Source: Mesoaciditogaceae bacterium
GTDB taxonomy: Bacteria; Thermotogota; Thermotogae; Mesoaciditogales; Mesoaciditogaceae
Length of the DNA stretch: 14,215 nucleotides
Assembly: GCA_015486145.1 (NCBI GenBank)
Contig: WFSH01000108.1
Coordinates: 1-14,215, forward strand
Direction of reading: 5' to 3'
Part shown: one piece after another, positions 1 through 7,362 of the stretch
Numbering within the stretch: the stretch's first letter is position 1
Layout: every line of letters starts with the position of its first letter
Position numbers and translations under genes: made by a program
The notes under the pieces: model-generated
Told to the model about the DNA's origin: nothing
Databases searched by the model: none
Seen by the model: only the letters and a program-made list of their open reading frames with translations

Positions 1-39
1 ACAGGATGTGCCGAGAAAGCGAATCTAACAGGATGTTAG
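1..39. repeat. Tandem GGA-loop hairpins (partial repeat at window edge)
   Basis: The second hairpin is complete: CTAACA / GGA / TGTTAG at 25-39, a perfect 6-bp stem with a GGA loop. The first, at 1-12, lacks its first three bases because the window begins there; the copy at 14196-14210 shows it to be GGCACA / GGA / TGTGCC. The two hairpins are separated by a 12-base spacer. Each contains CAGGATG, the repeat word of E. coli CsrB and close to the CsrA binding consensus, with GGA displayed in the loop. The same 17 bases recur at the other window edge, so this is probably a dispersed repeat. A run of six T at 55-60 follows, but the stem before it is too weak to call a terminator. A role in CsrA binding is inference. 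Confidence 0.6.
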
Positions 40-63
40 TATGCAGCGTGCTCTGTTTTTTGT

Positions 64-150
64 GTCATTCTGAACTTGATTCAGAATCTCGATCCACCTT
101 GTTAGTTGCTTGGAGATCCTGAATAGTTCCTACGGAACTTTCAGGATGAC
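64..150. repeat. Compound palindromic REP/MITE-like element
   Basis: Two inverted arms face each other. The left arm (64-90) begins GTCATTCTGAA and ends TTCAGAATCTC. The right arm (113-150) begins GAGATCCTGAA and ends TTCAGGATGAC. Each arm is also a hairpin: ATTCTGAA (67-74) pairs with TTCAGAAT (80-87), and ATCCTGAA (116-123) pairs with TTCAGGAT (140-147) around an inner AGTTCC/GGAACT stem. Elements with GTCATTCTGA...GAATCTC ends are common as dispersed non-coding repeats in many bacterial genomes. No coding capacity is visible. The assignment to a mobile, non-autonomous family is inference. Confidence 0.6.
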
Positions 151-297
151 GGTGTGGTCAAAGACTCCAAAAAACGTCTGAATCAGTTTTGACAAGGCTT
201 CAAAAAGATTACACTCACCGCTTGTAAAAGCGGTACTAAAGATGTCAAAGAATGTTGTTATTCGAAAAATATTATCCACACTATCGTGAAGAGATCC
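151..297. other. Intergenic region, no gene seen
   Basis: No convincing gene was found between the palindromic element and the terminator of the RseB-like gene. The region holds a small perfect hairpin, ACCGCT (217-222) with AGCGGT (229-234), not followed by a T run. It also holds a stretch at 175-201 that resembles, in inverted orientation, 14081-14108 near the other window edge. A 68-codon minus-strand open frame (130-336) runs through the terminator hairpin and the repeat arm, has no ribosome binding site of note and shows no recognisable family, so it is not called. Confidence 0.5.
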
Positions 298-331
298 GAT
301 AAAAATCACCACACCTACCTTTGGGTGTGGT
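298..331 (-). terminator. Rho-independent terminator of the sigma/anti-sigma/RseB-like operon
   Basis: On the minus strand the stop codon of the RseB-like gene (333-335) is followed after one base by ACCACACC, an 8-base loop, GGTGTGGT and then GATTTTTATC. In plus coordinates the stem is 308-315 with 324-331 and the T tract is 301-305. The perfect 8-bp stem plus T5 is a classical intrinsic terminator. Confidence 0.85.
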
Positions 332-332
332 T

Positions 333-1202
333 TCATTTAAAGATGGAATCGATCCATTTTTTCAATTGACTTATCTTCATCTTTGTGGCTAAAACAATAT
401 TAATGTGTTCGCGTTCTACGCTAATGGCGGTGAATCCCTTGATCTTGAATTGTGCCACCAGATCGCCCGTCGAAATGCTTTTAGCATTTTGGAAAACATA
501 CGCGACTACCATTTTATCGAACTTCGTTTTCCCGGATACAATCGCAACAGAAGTGTTGTTAATGGTTATGGTAGTAACGCTTACGTCATCGAGCTTCGAG
601 ACGAGTTTCCAAACGTAAATTTCCATGGCACTCGGTGGTTTTTTGATGATCTTAAACCTTCCGAGTATGGCTTTGAAATACGAGACCGGAACAACGTTAA
701 TCCTATCGTAGCTTATCGTTATATCTCCCTTTTTGCGTTCGATTTTTAAATATCCAATGAGCAAAGAGGGATCCAATATTACCGCCACATAAGTTGCTCC
801 CTGACTTTTAACGACGAGTTTGTAAGACTTCATTCCATGGAAATACGTTGTAGAAGAGGAAAGAATTGTTGAAGAAGCTGCAATGCTCTTTATGAAAGTT
901 TGTTCCGCATCGACGATGGTGGCTGGAGAAATTTTCATCTCATTCCCAAAAACGATATAAGTTCTCTTATCTATTCGAGCCCACTCAAACTGTTTTGGAG
1001 CCACAATTTTAACGATCTCGTTGTAACCGTCTCTTAAGATATTTTCATACCTGATTCTTGTTGTACTTCCACTTTGCTCAACAACTATCCTGTGTCCCTC
1101 TATTATTTGAGAGGCATAAGAAGTTACCACGTCGTTAATTAAAGATGAGAATGCGACGGATACCATCAACAACGATAAAACAAACAAACTAAACAGTTTC
1201 AT
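333..1202 (-). CDS. Exported RseB/MucB-like sigma regulator (probable)
   Basis: This 289-residue protein starts with a typical signal peptide: a Lys, then a hydrophobic stretch to about residue 16, with likely cleavage after AFS near residue 19. The rest is a soluble, beta-rich domain. The segment with LRDGYNEIVKI, followed by a pattern of short strands, is reminiscent of the LolA/RseB fold, in which RseB binds the periplasmic part of an anti-sigma factor. No catalytic motif is visible. The ATG at 1202 overlaps the anti-sigma stop by one base (TGATG), which indicates translational coupling. An in-frame TTG at 1205 is less likely. Being third in a sigma/anti-sigma operon supports a regulatory or stress-sensing role outside the cytoplasmic membrane. 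Similarity to RseB is by position and general pattern only; it could instead be another exported lipid- or protein-binding protein. Confidence 0.6.
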   Translation of the reverse strand: MKLFSLFVLSLLMVSVAFSSLINDVVTSYASQIIEGHRIVVEQSGSTTRIRYENILRDGYNEIVKIVAPKQFEWARIDKRTYIVFGNEMKISPATIVDAEQTFIKSIAASSTILSSSTTYFHGMKSYKLVVKSQGATYVAVILDPSLLIGYLKIERKKGDITISYDRINVVPVSYFKAILGRFKIIKKPPSAMEIYVWKLVSKLDDVSVTTITINNTSVAIVSGKTKFDKMVVAYVFQNAKSISTGDLVAQFKIKGFTAISVEREHINIVLATKMKISQLKKWIDSIFK

Positions 1203-1636
1203 CAAAATTGATCACTCGCATATTTTATTTTCACGAGATAATCGAGATTAGATTGAGAATTTACAGGCGTGGCATAGCTGGAATTGAGCATTTTTATTCC
1301 CGTAGACGCCACCTTTTCGTACGCAACACGATTTGCTGAAAAAGGATTTGACACGTAGAATGTTCCAAAAACGATCACCGCAGCCGTGGGAAGGGCTATC
1401 TTGAAAAGCAATCTCGTTCTGTTACGAAATTTCACCTTCGAAACAATTTTACTCTTGAGATTGCTGGAAGACTTGAACTCCGTTCGAGCTTTCATAAATT
1501 CTTTCATTTTGTTGTAATTTTCCACAAAAGCCCGGCATTCAGCACAATCTTTCAAATGTTCCGTGAATTCATTTCGTTCACTTTCGGTTAGGTTTTCATG
1601 AATAAATTTTTCTCTGTACTCTTTACACTCCATCAT
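1202..1636 (-). CDS. Zinc-finger (ZAS/zf-HC2) membrane anti-sigma factor
   Basis: The 144-residue product has the zinc anti-sigma signature: Cys4 near the start and His27-x3-Cys31-x2-Cys34. This domain holds the partner ECF sigma factor inactive at the cytoplasmic face. One membrane segment follows at about residues 76-95, preceded by a basic stretch (KVKFRNRTR), so about 49 C-terminal residues would lie outside the membrane, where a sensor or protease could act. The start chosen is the first of two adjacent ATGs (1636 and 1633). GGGGAGAG lies 5-8 bases upstream, inside the end of the sigma gene, giving a 14-base overlap. The reading frame is open further upstream but has no family match there. 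The direct partner is almost certainly the sigma factor encoded just before it. Confidence 0.88.
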   Translation of the reverse strand: MMECKEYREKFIHENLTESERNEFTEHLKDCAECRAFVENYNKMKEFMKARTEFKSSSNLKSKIVSKVKFRNRTRLLFKIALPTAAVIVFGTFYVSNPFSANRVAYEKVASTGIKMLNSSYATPVNSQSNLDYLVKIKYASDQF

Positions 1637-2210
1637 GATCTCTCCCCAGCACTTTGAGATTCTTCTCGAGCAATTCTTTGAGCCTTTCACGGGCATAATG
1701 TAAGCGACTTTTCACCGTACCTATTGGTTTATCAACAATGTTAGAAATATCGGCATAGCTCATATTCTCTATTTCTCTGAGTGTTATCAAAAGTCGATCT
1801 TCTTTTGCCAAAGAATCTATGGCTTTGTGTATTTCTTCAGCTGAAGTTTCTTTCAAATATTCATCAGATGGGCGAGTGTATTCTACTGGTTCTGGTAGCG
1901 TTTTAGTTTCATCTTCTTCCATACCAAAACTCGTTAAAATTTCACGTCGCCTACGTTTCTTGGAGAGCATATCCTTGCATACATTGACGGTTATACGGTA
2001 CACCCAGGTTGACAACGCAGAATCTCCTCGAAACTTCTTAATGTTTTTGTACACCCTAATGAAAACTTCTTGAATAACATCTTCAACGTCGTCTACCCCA
2101 AGGTAAGTTTTTGCAATTCTTCCGATCTTTTCGACGTACTCCGTGTAAAGCTCTTCATATGCCCTGGGATCTCCACGCTTCAATCTGATTACCAGATTAG
2201 AGTTTTCCAA
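1623..2210 (-). CDS. RNA polymerase ECF sigma factor (RpoE/SigW type)
   Basis: The 195-residue protein has the two-domain ECF architecture. Region 2 (about residues 16-88) carries the DDVEDVIQEVFIRVYKN core-binding helix and the FRGDSALSTWVYRITVN segment for -10 recognition and melting. Region 4 (about 126-185) carries the helix-turn-helix MSYADISNIVDKPIGTVKSRL for the -35 element. An acidic linker of about 35 residues joins them. The start is TTG at 2210, with GGTGGTAGG just upstream; an in-frame TAG lies two codons before it, so no longer start exists. It is first in an operon with its zinc anti-sigma factor and an exported RseB-like protein. A GAACTT-N16-GTC motif directly upstream suggests that it transcribes its own gene. 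The regulon cannot be read from this window; envelope stress is the usual role of such a set. Confidence 0.92.
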   Translation of the reverse strand: MENSNLVIRLKRGDPRAYEELYTEYVEKIGRIAKTYLGVDDVEDVIQEVFIRVYKNIKKFRGDSALSTWVYRITVNVCKDMLSKKRRRREILTSFGMEEDETKTLPEPVEYTRPSDEYLKETSAEEIHKAIDSLAKEDRLLITLREIENMSYADISNIVDKPIGTVKSRLHYARERLKELLEKNLKVLGRDHDGV

Positions 2211-2231
2211 AGAAACCTACCACCCATTCTA

Positions 2232-2259
2232 TTCGACTGAAAGTTGCCTCATTAAGTTC
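2232..2259 (-). promoter_or_regulatory. Candidate ECF-sigma autoregulatory promoter
   Basis: On the minus strand GAACTT (plus 2254-2259) is separated by exactly 16 bases from GTCGAA (plus 2232-2237). GAACTT is the -35 core known for RpoE-type sigma factors, and a GTC-containing -10 is common for ECF promoters. Transcription would begin about 7-10 bases further on, giving a very short leader before the TTG start at 2210. No sigma-70 type pair with acceptable spacing was found here. The -35 abuts the T tract of the rpsT terminator. Confidence 0.6.
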
Positions 2260-2297
2260 AAGAAAACTAAAAGATCCCCGCAAATTAACGGAGATCT
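2259..2297 (-). terminator. Rho-independent terminator after rpsT
   Basis: On the minus strand AGATCTCCG (plus 2289-2297) pairs with CGGGGATCT (plus 2272-2280), nine pairs including one T-G wobble, around an 8-base loop. It is followed by TTTTAGTTTTCTT. It lies 21 bases after the rpsT stop and separates rpsT from the sigma-factor operon. Confidence 0.82.
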
Positions 2298-2318
2298 TCA
2301 CAATTCAATACCCACAAT

Positions 2319-2600
2319 TCAATTTGTTTGTTTTTGAGAAGTTAAGGCTCTGATCTTTTTGATCAATCTTGATTTTCTACGGGATGCTTGATTTTTGTGT
2401 ATTGCGCCTATTTTGGCAGCTTTATCGATTTTGGAAAACGCTTCACTGATCTTAGATGAGAGATCTTCAGTTTCACCACTCTCTGCGGAAAGTATGGCCT
2501 TCTTTACGGCCGTTCTAAACTTGGTCTTTGCAATTTGATTCACGATCCTTTTTCTTTCAGAAGATCTCACACGCTTCTTGGCAGATCTGGAATTCGCCAT
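2319..2600 (-). CDS. rpsT: Small ribosomal subunit protein bS20
   Basis: The 93-residue product begins MANSRSAKKRVRSSERKR and contains the N-x2-x-K-T-x3-T type segment (NQIAKTKFRTAVKKAI), the hallmarks of bacterial S20. It is a basic three-helix protein that binds 16S rRNA near the 5' domain and helix 44. Its length matches the family. The ATG at 2600 was chosen because a perfect AGGAGG lies 7 bases upstream and S20 conventionally begins MAN; an in-frame start 18 bases further upstream would put that Shine-Dalgarno sequence inside the gene. It has its own promoter and terminator, so it is a single-gene unit. S20 synthesis is autogenously controlled in E. coli, but no specific operator is evident here. 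Confidence 0.96.
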   Translation of the reverse strand: MANSRSAKKRVRSSERKRIVNQIAKTKFRTAVKKAILSAESGETEDLSSKISEAFSKIDKAAKIGAIHKNQASRRKSRLIKKIRALTSQKQTN

Positions 2601-2632
2601 TTGCCATCCTCCTTTCAATTCTTACGAAGGTT

Positions 2633-2661
2633 ATTTTAACATACGCACGTCAAAATTTCAA
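2633..2661 (-). promoter_or_regulatory. Probable sigma-70 promoter of rpsT
   Basis: On the minus strand TTGAAA (plus 2656-2661) is followed after 17 bases by TAAAAT (plus 2633-2638). The -10 is extended by a TG one base upstream (TGTTAAAAT). The -35 overlaps the last codons of the upstream peptidase gene. Spacing to the S20 start gives a leader of about 25 bases. Confidence 0.6.
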
Positions 2662-5262
2662 ACCAACTTGCCATTTTTGCGTTTTTATAGAGTACCCCAA
2701 ATGTCCTTCCAACTCAAAGCTCTCGTAAAAATCGAATCCCAAACCACATTTTAACCCGATCACGCTGTTTCCGCTCTTGAATTGGTATGAAGAGTATTGA
2801 GAAACGTCGAGATATTTTAAGCCAAATTGGCCCGTCAACCCGTACAGATCGATGTACAATCTCGGAAAACTCAGCGATTGAAAAAATTTAATGGAACTAT
2901 TCTTAAGCACAATTCCAACATTCATAACGTTGGAAAAAATCGGAAACGCACTACTCAAAGAGACGTTATAAGAAGGAGTTGATGGTTTGAGAGCCGAAAA
3001 ATCAATTTTCCAATTAGAATAGAACGATTCCACACTCGCAAAATTATTTGGGATGAAAGAAGGATTCCATTTCGCCATTCCTGAAAATTCAAATTGATCG
3101 CTCACATGTGTTCCACTTGCTTGAATTGTGTAACCAAATGAGGGATAAAAGAGTGCGTCTCTTTCGAAAAGCAAATTGGTTATCGGCAAGGAAAATTGGA
3201 CCGCAAAAGACTTCAAACCTGGACTTAAAAAGGCGTTGGCAGAGAAAACATACCTGTTGTAGTTCACCATTCCAGCTGTCAGATAATCGTCTGTGCTGTC
3301 AGTGGAAATGCTTCCAACGGCGTAAAAATTGTTTTGACCGAGTTTGTCTCTCAAAATGTCGAAGCCGATGACTGAGTACTTTGAGGACGTTCCGTTGTAA
3401 GAAATTGTGGGCACAATTCCGCAACCAAGATTTTGAGGGGCATCAAAATAAGGTTTGGACATTTTATCCACGTTCAAATACAGCTTGGTTATGTTCAACG
3501 AATTTGTGTAAAGCCTCTTTGAAAGCGTGAATCCATCTGTAATCTTTGCGGATTGTTTCCATCTATCCAAAATGAACAAGTTGTATCCCTTTGGTGTGTA
3601 TCCAGCGTAAAATATTTTGTTACCTATTACCCTGGCAGAAAAAGCGCCACCCGTGACGTTTGTAAGCTTGTAGAATTTTCCACTTTTTAGATTTACGGCG
3701 TAAAGGTTAAAAATACCGTCTCGATTCGCCCTTGAAGCTGAAAATACCAAATATTCACCATCGTTGCTAACGGTAGGATCGAGTTTTAAAAATTTTCCAG
3801 TTATGATCTTGTAAAGCCTCCCACCAGTCCATTCGTAAATATCTTCGTTGCCGTTCAAGTTGGCAGACAAATAAATGTTGTTTTTAAAAGTGCTTAAGGA
3901 TGTGATAACCAAAGGCGATGGATGGAGAAGCGTTTTAAAAGTCCCAACTTTTAGATTGTATTCTCTGATAGAATACAGCCCACCATTTTCTTTCGAATAA
4001 ACCAAATTATCATTTGAAAGCCACGCTACCGAAATTGCCCCTTCAAGTGGCAACTCGGTAACCGAATGATTTTTCAAGTTCATCAAAAAACACTGGGTGT
4101 AATTGTGAAAACCACCGTTTTCAGCTACGTACCTGGTGAATGCCAAAAACTTTCCATTCGGAGAAACGGCGATCGATTTCACGTATCCACCTTCGTAGAG
4201 GAAACCTCCAAGCTCGTAAAGGGAAAAAGAGCGCCCATTAGAAACATCGAATTTCTTTATGGCAGGCACTTCACCGTTACTTTCAGAATAATAATACACG
4301 TGATCCCCCGTTGCTGCGTTTGTCAGAGCAGTCCAATATCCGGAATGCGTGAGTTGAACTCCCTCCAATGGCTGGCCTATTGATTCTATTTCCCGAGATA
4401 TGCGCGACTTGACGCTCGTTACCCATCTTGAGATCACCTCACTAAATGGCTTTTTAGTCGCTTTCGCGAAAGCGTTGGCGATCCCAGAAGCGTGTGATTT
4501 TGACAAAATGTCGATGGCTTTCTTCAACGTCGTCGCGCCATAAGTTTCGGCAACAAATCTTACAAAGCTCCCTCCTATCATGTAAGGTGCACCTATTGGA
4601 TACCAACTGCCGTCAGAGCTGTAAGTGGCAGCTCCACCAAGTCCCTTAAATCTCCCAGATTGCACAAGACCGCGCATGTACATCTCAAAAATGGGATCGT
4701 TGAGCCTTCCATGTCCGTCGTTAAACCTCGTTTCAGAGTATTCGGCTAAGCCTTCTTGAAGGTAAGCGGGAATGAAAAGTGAGTTGTAAGCGGTTGACAA
4801 GGGATTTCCATAAGTCCTCAACTCTGGTATTCCACCCATCTGTGTCAACAATATATGAGTAAGCTCATGTGCGAACACAAAATCGACCCAACTCTTCATG
4901 GTTTGAGAGAAAAAACCTTGAGCAGATGAATTTAAAAAAATGAAAATTGTGTTGTCGACGGGATCTGCCAAAGAGTTTACCAAGTTGGTGTCATTTTCGA
5001 AAACAACCGTTAGTTTTGAAAAAGGTTGATAGTTGTAAAAATCCGTGACACGTTTGTAGATCTCGTCTCCGTCTTTCAAAAACAAATTTACCGCGTATTC
5101 ACAGCCTGGTTCGTACACGACATTTACATATTTGGTTGAAACCACTCGATACTGAACTCCCGGATTTGAAAACACTGGAATGAAAGGATTCATAGCCGAA
5201 AAAGCGGTAACAGCCAAGAGGATTACGGCCACGGTGATAGATCGTTTCAACCAAACATTCAT
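2650..5262 (-). CDS. Exported HELTH metallopeptidase-propeller-barrel envelope protein
   Basis: This 870-residue protein has three parts. An N-terminal signal peptide or anchor (basic WLKR, hydrophobic to about residue 22) precedes a gluzincin-type peptidase domain with the zinc motif H132-E133-L-T-H136; the likely third ligand is in LQEGLAEY (E170), 34 residues later. Residues of about 295-590 show repeats of the TolB/WD40-like propeller type, for example SPNGKFLAFTRY and SNDGEYLVFSASRANRDG. From about 610 to the end, alternating hydrophobic and polar strands finish on GLKF with a terminal Phe, as expected for an outer-membrane beta-barrel. A DKLGQNNFYAVG strand there resembles Omp85-type barrels. 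The ATG at 5262 is 15 bases after the glucanotransferase stop; AAGGGTG upstream is a modest ribosome site. The substrate is unknown. The peptidase domain is well supported, the propeller likely, the barrel an inference. Confidence 0.8.
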   Translation of the reverse strand: MNVWLKRSITVAVILLAVTAFSAMNPFIPVFSNPGVQYRVVSTKYVNVVYEPGCEYAVNLFLKDGDEIYKRVTDFYNYQPFSKLTVVFENDTNLVNSLADPVDNTIFIFLNSSAQGFFSQTMKSWVDFVFAHELTHILLTQMGGIPELRTYGNPLSTAYNSLFIPAYLQEGLAEYSETRFNDGHGRLNDPIFEMYMRGLVQSGRFKGLGGAATYSSDGSWYPIGAPYMIGGSFVRFVAETYGATTLKKAIDILSKSHASGIANAFAKATKKPFSEVISRWVTSVKSRISREIESIGQPLEGVQLTHSGYWTALTNAATGDHVYYYSESNGEVPAIKKFDVSNGRSFSLYELGGFLYEGGYVKSIAVSPNGKFLAFTRYVAENGGFHNYTQCFLMNLKNHSVTELPLEGAISVAWLSNDNLVYSKENGGLYSIREYNLKVGTFKTLLHPSPLVITSLSTFKNNIYLSANLNGNEDIYEWTGGRLYKIITGKFLKLDPTVSNDGEYLVFSASRANRDGIFNLYAVNLKSGKFYKLTNVTGGAFSARVIGNKIFYAGYTPKGYNLFILDRWKQSAKITDGFTLSKRLYTNSLNITKLYLNVDKMSKPYFDAPQNLGCGIVPTISYNGTSSKYSVIGFDILRDKLGQNNFYAVGSISTDSTDDYLTAGMVNYNRYVFSANAFLSPGLKSFAVQFSLPITNLLFERDALFYPSFGYTIQASGTHVSDQFEFSGMAKWNPSFIPNNFASVESFYSNWKIDFSALKPSTPSYNVSLSSAFPIFSNVMNVGIVLKNSSIKFFQSLSFPRLYIDLYGLTGQFGLKYLDVSQYSSYQFKSGNSVIGLKCGLGFDFYESFELEGHLGYSIKTQKWQVGLKF

Positions 5263-5277
5263 ACGTCATCACACCCT

Positions 5278-7350
5278 TCATTTTGTCGTTAAATCCATTC
5301 GAAATTCCTTCTCTTCACCGGGAACCAAATTGAATTTCCAAGTGGGTGTAACAGATGTACCTTGATAAACCTTTTCAAATCCACCTTCAGAATAAGATAT
5401 CGTGTATATTGGATACATCCAAAAGTTCGCTTTTTCGCTTAAATACAATTTAACAAAAATTTTTTCATATTCCGAGACCGCTAAGAGTTTCTCAGAAACA
5501 AACTCGCCCTTGTAAGAAGCAAGCCTCTTTTCTCCCCAATCGAAATATCTATCGTGCGAGTTTCCCGACATGAGATTGATGGTCAATTCTGAACCAAAAT
5601 GTAACGGCATCATTCGAGCTGAGACGTTGCGTATTTTATACACGACGGAGAGAGTTTTTTCGTGCAATTCAAAAGTCTTTTCCACTTCGATCGGTAACCA
5701 ATTTGCACCAATCCAAATGTGACCGTGGCGTACGATTTTATTGTCGCTGACAATATCGTATGGCTGATTTACAAAATCCCCTTGCTCAGGATATCTGGAA
5801 GACGAATATCCATCCAGAGTAACGTTATCACCAAAAAAATGATCCATGAAGGCAAATCTCTCATACCAATCCGTGTTCAAATATCTTTCCAATCCTTCTT
5901 CTTTTGTGAGCACCACATCGTGTATGGTTTTTGCCTGTCCCATTTTCTCCAACTGCTCGTGCGTGATAGCCTGAGGCATGAGTTCGTGATAAACTTCATA
6001 TCTTCTGGTAAGGGAATTGATGAGGTTGTATTCTTCATTTCTGAGATCTATTTCCAACACTCTTCCACCGTAATCAGGATCCACGACGATCTCGAGATCA
6101 CGGTTTTTCATGACAATCTCTTCGAGTCCGTCTTTGTCATAATCGAGCCTTTCGATTTTTGTTTCTTCCGGTACATCCATCTCTTTCTCGGCACGGATCA
6201 AATGCTTGTAAACGGCTGCCCTAAGGTGAGGAAGATAAAGGCCACCAAACACTCCATGCCAATAGACATCGTTACATTGCCCCTTCCAATATTCATCCAA
6301 CGCCTGAGGTGAAAGATGATTTTCCTTTCTTTTCATGAGTTCATGTAAATAAATAACTTTTTTATGCATGAGGTTAGACTCGGTGTACTTTGCCAGGAAT
6401 GTGCGCCAAATTCCTCCCTTTAAAAACATCTCCACAGAATCATATTTCCCATTTTCTTTAAATTCCGTTATCAGCGATTCAAAATTTGCACGTGCTCTTG
6501 TGGGTAAAGACCATTCCATCATTTCACTGTAAGAAGAAATTGGGAGATAAGTCCTCCCCAAAGATCTTGAAGAATTGACGTATTGAGAAAAGCTCTTCAT
6601 GTGAAGCCAATTTTCGTTCTCTTCAAGCGCGCTGAAAAACGAATCCAACCAATTCTTGGTGTACACCTGTTCATAGGTTCCAGGCCAAACCCCAAATTTC
6701 TCCCCATCGTCGAACATGATAAGCACGTTTTTGCCCTCTGGCGTGGCGTAACTCTTTAGCAATTCCAGTGTTTTCTGTGGTTCTTCAAACGGAATAAGAT
6801 AACGAAGCTTTTTAGATATCGGAAAAACTTTTATCGTGTACCCCTCTTCTTCCGTCGTGTAGTAGCCAGCAAGTTCGTCGTCGTAATGTCCCGCGTTTTT
6901 GAAGTGAGTATCATCCACGACAACGTATTCCACACCAGCCAGAGCGAGAGATTTTACTATTTGTGGTTCCCAAACTCTTTCGGCCAACCACATCCCGCGA
7001 GGTCTCTTGCCAAATATTCTTTCTACTTTGTCGGAAAGTTTTTTTATCTGCCCTATTCTGTCATCTTCTGGTATAACAGGAATTATGGGTTCATAAAAAC
7101 CTCCCGTAAAAATTTCCACTTGTCCATTTTTTACAAGCGCACGCAATTTTTCAATATAGTCAAGATGCCTTTCTTCTATTTTCTCCAGCAGCCAACCACT
7201 AAAATGAATGGCAACTTTCATCTTTGGATGCTTTTCCAATATTTCAAGGAAGGGCTTGTAGGATTTCTCGAAAGCCTCTTCGATCACAAAATCAAAATTT
7301 CCGACTGGTTGATGATTGTGAATGCCAAACAAGAAATTGACGGTATTCAA
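5278..7350 (-). CDS. GH57 4-alpha-glucanotransferase / alpha-amylase
   Basis: The 690-residue protein matches the GH57 family represented by Thermococcus litoralis 4-alpha-glucanotransferase, which moves maltooligosaccharide segments between alpha-1,4-glucans. Conserved regions appear in order: HNHQP at residues 11-15; the GQVEIFTGGFYEP block at about 76-88; GMWLAERVWEP at 119-129 with the expected nucleophile E124; and IMFDDGEKFG at 211-220 with the acid/base aspartate at D214 or D215. The C-terminal half fits the beta-sandwich domains (DUF1925/DUF1926) of this subfamily. There is no signal peptide, so it acts in the cytoplasm on storage glucan or imported maltodextrin. The start is TTG at 7350: AGGAGG lies 8 bases upstream, and the in-frame GTG at 7359 is part of that site. 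It begins 12 bases after the rng stop. Pure amylase activity cannot be excluded. Confidence 0.9.
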   Translation of the reverse strand: MNTVNFLFGIHNHQPVGNFDFVIEEAFEKSYKPFLEILEKHPKMKVAIHFSGWLLEKIEERHLDYIEKLRALVKNGQVEIFTGGFYEPIIPVIPEDDRIGQIKKLSDKVERIFGKRPRGMWLAERVWEPQIVKSLALAGVEYVVVDDTHFKNAGHYDDELAGYYTTEEEGYTIKVFPISKKLRYLIPFEEPQKTLELLKSYATPEGKNVLIMFDDGEKFGVWPGTYEQVYTKNWLDSFFSALEENENWLHMKSFSQYVNSSRSLGRTYLPISSYSEMMEWSLPTRARANFESLITEFKENGKYDSVEMFLKGGIWRTFLAKYTESNLMHKKVIYLHELMKRKENHLSPQALDEYWKGQCNDVYWHGVFGGLYLPHLRAAVYKHLIRAEKEMDVPEETKIERLDYDKDGLEEIVMKNRDLEIVVDPDYGGRVLEIDLRNEEYNLINSLTRRYEVYHELMPQAITHEQLEKMGQAKTIHDVVLTKEEGLERYLNTDWYERFAFMDHFFGDNVTLDGYSSSRYPEQGDFVNQPYDIVSDNKIVRHGHIWIGANWLPIEVEKTFELHEKTLSVVYKIRNVSARMMPLHFGSELTINLMSGNSHDRYFDWGEKRLASYKGEFVSEKLLAVSEYEKIFVKLYLSEKANFWMYPIYTISYSEGGFEKVYQGTSVTPTWKFNLVPGEEKEFRMDLTTK

Positions 7351-7362
7351 CTGAAGCACCTC

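Noticed and set aside
40..63. Possible terminator before T6 at 55-60
   Set aside because: Only 3-4 base pairs can form before the T run; insufficient without transcript data.
217..234. Small hairpin ACCGCT/AGCGGT
   Set aside because: A 6-bp stem with no T run and no neighbouring gene; not enough to assign a function.
130..336. 68-codon minus-strand open frame after the RseB-like gene
   Set aside because: It runs through the operon terminator and one arm of the palindromic repeat, has no good ribosome site and matches no family I recognise.
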